A stretch of 64,000 nucleotides of DNA from Taibaiella koreensis (GTDB lineage: Bacteria > Bacteroidota > Bacteroidia > Chitinophagales > Chitinophagaceae). Below are positions 59,098 to 64,000 of this stretch, piece by piece. Where the stretch lies: positions 1,054,001 through 1,118,000 of the forward strand of contig NZ_QVNU01000001.1 in NCBI RefSeq assembly GCF_003545715.1. Direction: 5' to 3'. The first letter of the stretch is position 1. Each line of letters opens with the position of its first letter. A program made the position numbers and the translations under genes. The notes beneath the pieces are model-generated. The model made no database searches, was not told the origin of the DNA, and saw only the letters and a list, made by a program, of their open reading frames with translations.

Positions 59098-61440
59098 ATG
59101 AAGAAGTATTACATCTTGCTGTCAGGCGCCATGCTGGCTGCAACACTTCAAACAAAGGCCCAAACCAAAATAGGAGGTACGGGCGCCCCGGATGGCAGCG
59201 CTATGCTGGAAGTGACCGGCGGTACCGGTAACAATAAGGGTATATTGCCTCCGCGGCTTACTACTGCGCAACGTGATGCTATAAGCCTTCCGGCCAAGGC
59301 TTTGATGATCTACAATACCACTGCCAACCAATTGCAGGTCAATACCGGTACGCCAGCCGCGCCGGTCTGGACCGCAACCAACCCCACCAATGTGTGGAGT
59401 ACTGTTGGTAATGCCGGTACCAATCCTGCAACCAATTTCATCGGTACTACAGACAATCAATCCCTAATCGTGCGTACGAATGCTCTAGAGCGTGTACGTG
59501 TCGATACCATCGGAAGAGTGGGCATCGGTGATGGTACTCCCCGTGCCCCACTTTCTTTTGCATCCACTACCGGTTCCAAGATCCGCCTTTGGGACAACGG
59601 TACCGATACGGCTACATACGGTTTTGGCATCGGTGCTGCAGCTTTAAATTATCATATTGACAATAACCCTAGTGCAGCCCACCGCTTTCTTGCAGGTGGC
59701 AGTAACGGCGATGGCACAGAGCTGATGCGTATTCAAAGCAATGGCAATGTAGGCATAGGCACCAGTACGCCCAGCGCCCAATTAGATATCCGCAGCGCAG
59801 ATTTTGGAGCCTACGGTGGGTTGCGTTTAATGGATAATGGAGACTCCAATATGGTGGACGCTAACATGACGCCGGGATACGACATGATTACTCCTAATGA
59901 CAGCTCTTTCACTTTCGATATAGCCGGACTGGGGAACTGGGTCTTTGGAGATCATGTAATTCCCGGCGTGAATGGCTTGAATCTTGGCCGGGCAGACAGA
60001 AGGTGGAGTAATTACTATGGTGTGAATGCGAACCTCTCCGGTACCATGCGTATTACCGGCAGCATCGGCACACCCACTACCATCACGGGTCGCAATGCTA
60101 CCGGTGATATCGGCAATGTAGGTATCGGCACGGGCCTGAGCCTCACCGGTGGTGTATTGTCTGCAACACCGGCCACACCAGGTTGGGACCTTGCCGGTAA
60201 TACAGGCAGTAACCCTACTATTAATTATATAGGTACTGCCGATGGACAACCCCTGATAATTCGTACCAATGCAACAGAACGCATGCGTGTGCAGAGTACC
60301 GGAAATATTGGTATTGCTACCAATTTTCCGCAACAAACACTTCATGTAGAAGGCACGGCAAGGGTAACCGGCAGCAGCGGAACGCCCACTGCCATCACGG
60401 GTCGCAATGCTACCGGCGATATCGGCAATGTGAGCGTAGGTACAGGTTTGAACCTTGCCGGTGGTGTATTGTCTGCAACACCGGCCACACCCAGTTGGGC
60501 ACTTAGCGGTAATACCGGCACGAGCCCTGCAACCAATTATATCGGCACTACCGATGCGCAGCCTCTGGCGATCCGTACCAATGGTACCGAAAAAGTAAGA
60601 ATCTTACCTAATGGTAAGATGGGTATAGGAACTAATAATCCTAGCGCCCAATTAGATATCCGCAGCGCAGATTTCGGAGCCTACGGTGGGTTGCGTTTAA
60701 TGGATAATGGAGACTCCAATATGGTGGACGCTAACATGACGCCGGGATACGACATGATTACTCCTAATGACAGCTCTTTCACTTTCGATATAACCGGACT
60801 GGGGAACTGGGTCTTTGGAGATCATGTAGTTCCCGGCGTGAATGGCTTGAATCTTGGCCGGGCAGACAGAAGGTGGAATAATTACTATGGTGTGAATGCG
60901 AATCTGGCCGGTACACTCGGCCTTGGTATTGCGACACCCAATTACAAATTAGATGTAGCCGGCGATATTAATGCTTCTGCCAACGTACGTGCAGGTGGCG
61001 TGGTGCTCACTTCCGATGCCCGTCTGAAACGCAATATCAGCAATACACAGCACGGCCTTTCTACGGTAATGGCATTGCGTCCTGTAGAGTATGAGAAGAA
61101 GAACAGCATCAGTGAAAGTGTATACAACCGTCATGAGATCGGGTTCATTGCCCAGGAAATCCGGAAAGTGCTTCCTTCTGTTGTAACTGAAGGTAAAGAT
61201 GCAGATAAAACCCTGGCTGTTTCTTATACAGAACTAATTCCTGTACTCACTAAGGCCATCCAGGAGCAACAGGCACAGATAGATGATCAAAATACACAAA
61301 TTAAAACGCTGAAAGCGGAGAACCAAAAGTTAAAGAGTAACGAAGCTGTGACCGCTCAACTCATGGAGCGTGTAAAACAAATGGAACAGATGATGGGCAT
61401 CAAAGAGATCGAAGGCAGTTCGAAAGTGGCCGGTAAGTAA
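59098..61440 (+). CDS. Tail-fiber-domain (Peptidase S74 chaperone) surface protein
   Basis: 780 residues. Signal peptide (about 1-21, ending KAQ), then beta-helical, Gly- and Asn-rich repeats (GNVGIGTSTPSAQLDIRS type) typical of trimeric fibers. The C-terminal part is an S74 intramolecular chaperone: SDARLKRNIS with Ser639 and Lys644 matching the known autocleavage dyad, then EIGFIAQEIRKVLP and a coiled coil (about 720-770). It should trimerise and may cut itself. A segment of about 90 codons is duplicated within the gene with a 290-codon spacing. It leads an operon with the T9SS protein 37 bp downstream. Confidence 0.88.
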   Translation: MKKYYILLSGAMLAATLQTKAQTKIGGTGAPDGSAMLEVTGGTGNNKGILPPRLTTAQRDAISLPAKALMIYNTTANQLQVNTGTPAAPVWTATNPTNVWSTVGNAGTNPATNFIGTTDNQSLIVRTNALERVRVDTIGRVGIGDGTPRAPLSFASTTGSKIRLWDNGTDTATYGFGIGAAALNYHIDNNPSAAHRFLAGGSNGDGTELMRIQSNGNVGIGTSTPSAQLDIRSADFGAYGGLRLMDNGDSNMVDANMTPGYDMITPNDSSFTFDIAGLGNWVFGDHVIPGVNGLNLGRADRRWSNYYGVNANLSGTMRITGSIGTPTTITGRNATGDIGNVGIGTGLSLTGGVLSATPATPGWDLAGNTGSNPTINYIGTADGQPLIIRTNATERMRVQSTGNIGIATNFPQQTLHVEGTARVTGSSGTPTAITGRNATGDIGNVSVGTGLNLAGGVLSATPATPSWALSGNTGTSPATNYIGTTDAQPLAIRTNGTEKVRILPNGKMGIGTNNPSAQLDIRSADFGAYGGLRLMDNGDSNMVDANMTPGYDMITPNDSSFTFDITGLGNWVFGDHVVPGVNGLNLGRADRRWNNYYGVNANLAGTLGLGIATPNYKLDVAGDINASANVRAGGVVLTSDARLKRNISNTQHGLSTVMALRPVEYEKKNSISESVYNRHEIGFIAQEIRKVLPSVVTEGKDADKTLAVSYTELIPVLTKAIQEQQAQIDDQNTQIKTLKAENQKLKSNEAVTAQLMERVKQMEQMMGIKEIEGSSKVAGK
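59773..60044 (+). repeat. Internal near-identical 272-bp duplication, copy 1
   Basis: Nearly identical to 60643-60914 (offset exactly 870 bp, 290 codons) with only a handful of base changes inside the fiber gene. The frame is kept. Confidence 0.9.
60643..60914 (+). repeat. Internal near-identical 272-bp duplication, copy 2
   Basis: Partner of 59773-60044. The region between them also contains a shorter repeated block (ITGRNATGDIGNV twice), so the gene has grown by segmental duplication. Confidence 0.9.
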
Positions 61441-61477
61441 GGCTTAACCCACATCTATTCATTTAAAAACAGCTAAC

Positions 61478-62974
61478 ATGAAACGACTTTTAATTTTCAC
61501 CGTCTTCACTGCTATAGCAGCATCGGCACAGGCGCAGAACACTACTTATGGTGGTGGTAATGCACCTTATGTGCTCGATGGCGGCTACAACAGCGACTAT
61601 TCGCCAGGGGGCACCGTGGTGCTGGCCGACGGCAGCGTGAGTCTGTCCAATAATGCCACTTATGAGCATGGCAATACCCTGCTGCAAAACAGCGGCGGCT
61701 GGACTTCCAGCAACAGCTTAGATCTCTTCCTGGCAGCAGGCAGCAATACCATTAGTGGTACCGTAGCACCTTTGTTCTTCAATACACAATTCAACATCGG
61801 TGCGGGTAATACTATGGCCATTACCAACACCCAGGGCATCAATATAGCCGGCAACCTGCAGTTCAGCAATGGTATCACTACTACGGTGAGGAGTAGTGCC
61901 CAGACCGGAGCCCTGCATTTTGCTGCCGGTGCAACCTATACCAACGGCACTACCGATGCCCAACATGTGGACGGTTATGTAAGCAAAAGCGGCACTACTG
62001 CCTTTATCTTCCCGGTAGGCAGCGCTACCGATATCCGGACGCTTGCTATTACGGCACCTGCCGCCATAGCAGAGATCAGTACAGCATGGTTTACGGGTAA
62101 TCCGGGTACGGTTACCGACCCATCCGATGGCAGCACGCACAGTATTACCACTGTGGCCGCGCCGCTGGTCTCCGTCAGTGAAGCCGGCTTCTGGGACTGG
62201 GTACCTGTCAGCGGCAGCGATGACGGTATTGCCGTAACCGTATCTATACCCGATATCGGCGGCTTCGCCAGTGCTTCCGACCTGAGACTGGCCGGCTGGA
62301 ATGGCAGTCAGTGGATCGACCTGAGCGGCAATGCCACAGCCACAGGTAATACGGAAGGCAGCATCCTGAGCGGTACGATACCGGTAGGGGGTAATATCAC
62401 CGCTATTGCTATCGGCAGCCTCAGTACGCCGCTGCCGGTGCAGTTCAGCGCCTTTGCGGTAAAAGCAGAAGGTTGTGCTGTGCGTATCGCCTGGAGCACT
62501 GCAATGGAGCAGAACAACGATTACTTCCAGGTAGAACGTAGTGCGGACGGCCGCTTATTCAAAGAGATCGCACGGGTGGCGGGTGCTGTGAACAGCCATG
62601 AGACCCGGGAGTACACAGCAAATGACGCCCATCCGCTTAAAGGACTAGGCTATTACCGCGTGCAGCAGGTAGACCGGGATGGCAAGCGTAGCAGCACGGC
62701 CGTACAATCGGCTTATACCAGTTGCAACGGTGACGGAGAGATCAAGGTATTCCCCACCGCTACGAAAGATGTGGTGCAGGTACTTCTTCCTGCCGGCTAT
62801 GAATCGGCGGTTGTGGACCTGGTGAACACACTGGGACAGAAGATGGCCGTTCCTATAGAAGGCGGCAATCTGTCGTACCGTATTCATGTGGATCAACTGG
62901 CATCGGCTATGTATCTCATCCGCGTCAGGAAAGGCACAGCGCTGCATTGCTATAAAGTGATCAGGGAAAATTAG
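61478..62974 (+). CDS. Secreted beta-rich protein with T9SS sorting domain
   Basis: 498 residues. Signal peptide (about 1-20, ending AQAQ). A long low-complexity region rich in Gly, Ser, Thr and Asn (about 25-320) is followed by a beta domain (LPVQFSAFAVKAEGCAVRIAWSTAMEQNNDYFQVERSADG, about 325-365) common in Bacteroidota secreted proteins, and a C-terminal Por sorting domain (IKVFPTATKDVVQVLL, AMYLIRVRKG). It is probably exported with, or anchored next to, the S74 fiber protein upstream. No enzymatic motif. Confidence 0.85.
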   Translation: MKRLLIFTVFTAIAASAQAQNTTYGGGNAPYVLDGGYNSDYSPGGTVVLADGSVSLSNNATYEHGNTLLQNSGGWTSSNSLDLFLAAGSNTISGTVAPLFFNTQFNIGAGNTMAITNTQGINIAGNLQFSNGITTTVRSSAQTGALHFAAGATYTNGTTDAQHVDGYVSKSGTTAFIFPVGSATDIRTLAITAPAAIAEISTAWFTGNPGTVTDPSDGSTHSITTVAAPLVSVSEAGFWDWVPVSGSDDGIAVTVSIPDIGGFASASDLRLAGWNGSQWIDLSGNATATGNTEGSILSGTIPVGGNITAIAIGSLSTPLPVQFSAFAVKAEGCAVRIAWSTAMEQNNDYFQVERSADGRLFKEIARVAGAVNSHETREYTANDAHPLKGLGYYRVQQVDRDGKRSSTAVQSAYTSCNGDGEIKVFPTATKDVVQVLLPAGYESAVVDLVNTLGQKMAVPIEGGNLSYRIHVDQLASAMYLIRVRKGTALHCYKVIREN

Positions 62975-63026
62975 TATGGACATATCTATGCCGGACCAGT
63001 AACCAGCATAGATTGGTTCAATGGCA

Positions 63027-63057
63027 GGGCGCACCGTAACAGGTGCGCCTTTTGCAT
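63027..63057 (+). terminator. Terminator after the fiber/T9SS operon
   Basis: 8-bp stem GGCGCACC (63028-63035) and GGTGCGCC (63042-63049), 6-nt loop, then TTTTGCATTTT. It ends the rightward operon. Confidence 0.8.
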
Positions 63058-63121
63058 TTTATGCAAGACCATTTGGTGACCGTTTTTTTGTTGTGGAAGG
63101 GTAATTCCTTGGTCTTTTGAA

Positions 63122-63778
63122 TTACGATAAAGAAGCATTATCTACGCTTTCTGATTCATTTACCGGTTTCCGGTTATTCAGGAAAGCAAACGCATAATTA
63201 AGCTGTATGCCTATGATGACGGCAATACCCAGATAAGGATGAACGAGACAAAGTAATGTTCCGGACAGGTAGAGCATTTGCGCAACGGCGATTCTCTTTT
63301 TTATGGCCCTGGAAATAGCAACCTTATCCTCCGCTTCTATAAAATTGTGCCTTTCTGCATAGCGCCAGTTCACATAGAGCATCAATCCCAACAAGAAAAT
63401 ATTGAGCCAGTATATACCAATCGAAAGTTTATAATGGATATAGTCTCCCAGGAAAGCAGTAGTAAAAGGCAAAATGGATACGAACAAGAGAAACAAAAGA
63501 TTAATCCAGTTTAGGTTCCTGTCGCTCTTTTCTATGAATTTATATTGCGCAGAGTGCCCCATCCAAAAGATGCCGGCAGTAAGGAAGCTGAGAAAATAAA
63601 CCAGGAACTTTGGCATTAAGGCTAAGAATGTCAGCGCCAGATCTTTTTCGCTTCCTTTCACCTCAGGCACTTTGATCTCCAGCACCAGCAAAGTCATAGC
63701 TACGCCGAATACGGCATCACTGATCGCCACCAAACGGGCAGTATCCCGTCCCGCGAGCTTGTTGTAATTCGTTTTCAT
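63122..63778 (-). CDS. TMEM175-family potassium channel-like protein
   Basis: 218 residues with six hydrophobic segments. The family motif of TM1 is present (RLVAISDAVFGVAMTLLVLEIKVP), and FWMGHSAQYKFIEKSDRNLNWINLLFLLF matches TM3-TM4. Bacterial TMEM175 proteins are tetrameric K+-selective channels built from one six-helix repeat; this has the usual length. It is the only gene at the right end, leftward and with no operon partner visible. Confidence 0.88.
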   Translation of the reverse strand: MKTNYNKLAGRDTARLVAISDAVFGVAMTLLVLEIKVPEVKGSEKDLALTFLALMPKFLVYFLSFLTAGIFWMGHSAQYKFIEKSDRNLNWINLLFLLFVSILPFTTAFLGDYIHYKLSIGIYWLNIFLLGLMLYVNWRYAERHNFIEAEDKVAISRAIKKRIAVAQMLYLSGTLLCLVHPYLGIAVIIGIQLNYAFAFLNNRKPVNESESVDNASLS

Positions 63779-64000
63779 TTTTATTTGGTATTGAGCCGGT
63801 CGCTATAAAACGGCAGCAAGCAAAATGCTCACTACCGTTATGCGGGGATTATTCCCCGGTTTTCATGGAAACAGGCCAGGCGCCGGGGCGTAGCTGCCAG
63901 GCTCATTATCGTTTGTCATGATTGCGGTGGAGCAGCCCCCCAATTACAGGGGGACTGCTTTCTCTAACCAATGAACCAACGAAACTATCTTTATTTGTCT

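Noticed and set aside
63931-63960. A GC-rich hairpin near the right edge (AGCAGCCCCCC against GGGGGACTGCT).
   Set aside because: The stem has a mismatch and the adjoining gene is not in the window, so its role cannot be judged.
1-64000. Search for tRNA, rRNA, CRISPR arrays, prophage genes and complete insertion sequences.
   Set aside because: Nothing in the reading matches these; only short inverted-repeat elements without a transposase were found.

Overview
The window reads as a chromosomal segment of a Bacteroidota bacterium, most likely a soil or freshwater member of the Chitinophagia. Evidence: three secreted proteins end in type IX secretion (Por) sorting domains; several promoters fit the Bacteroidetes -7 box TAnnTTTG; there are almost no Shine-Dalgarno sites; a tail-fiber-type S74 adhesin, a propeller-type sensor kinase and a small peptide with a Bacteroidota lanthipeptide-type leader are present. 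I see no rRNA, tRNA, CRISPR array, phage or intact insertion sequence. Species-level identity cannot be settled from the sequence alone.

Layout. 1-4.1 kb: a leftward drug-efflux operon (TetR, TolC, HlyD, two ABC ATPases, running off the left edge) with matching AT-rich operators. 4.2-9.9 kb: a secreted trypsin-like protease, a Na+/H+ antiporter, a decayed pentameric ligand-gated ion channel and a thioredoxin-like T9SS protein. 10-12.4 kb: a response regulator and a serine hydrolase broken by an amber codon. 12.4-21 kb: small regulator-plus-effector modules (HxlR/methyltransferase; AraC/MFS/siderophore-interacting protein; TetR/MFS/isochorismatase-like hydrolase; serine hydrolase). 21-30.6 kb: AraC regulators with CMD and SDR enzymes, a PAS histidine kinase, and a cytochrome c/membrane protein/DoxX operon facing a MarR gene. 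30.8-33.9 kb: a heavy-metal P-type ATPase and a Cys-rich small lipoprotein. 34-38 kb: TetR/DHA2 efflux pair, alkylation-repair pair (Ogt, AlkA-like), Crp-family regulator. 38-44.6 kb: PEP-mutase-family enzyme, SDR, old yellow enzyme facing HxlR, and MetE behind a cobalamin riboswitch. 45-53 kb: a RiPP-like precursor, a repeat lipoprotein, RibD-like reductase, hydrolase, MFS, Fe-S-type regulator, and an AraC/SDR module. 53-64 kb: TPM protein, esterase, a convergent two-component pair, an S74 adhesin plus T9SS protein operon, and a TMEM175 channel.

The dominant theme is one-component regulation. At least thirteen transcription factors (TetR, HxlR, AraC, MarR, Crp and SufR/COG2345 types) sit next to an exporter or an oxidoreductase, which suggests many small xenobiotic, redox and iron response modules. 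Several have visible palindromic operators. B12 supply appears to switch methionine synthesis through the riboswitch on metE.

The items most worth following are the orphan lanthipeptide-like precursor at 45041-45241, the pseudogenised ligand-gated channel at 8040-8591, the 127-bp inverted-repeat element present twice, and the paired operators around the TetR and HxlR genes. I do not see a complete new multi-gene system. The RiPP precursor has no modification enzyme in this window.
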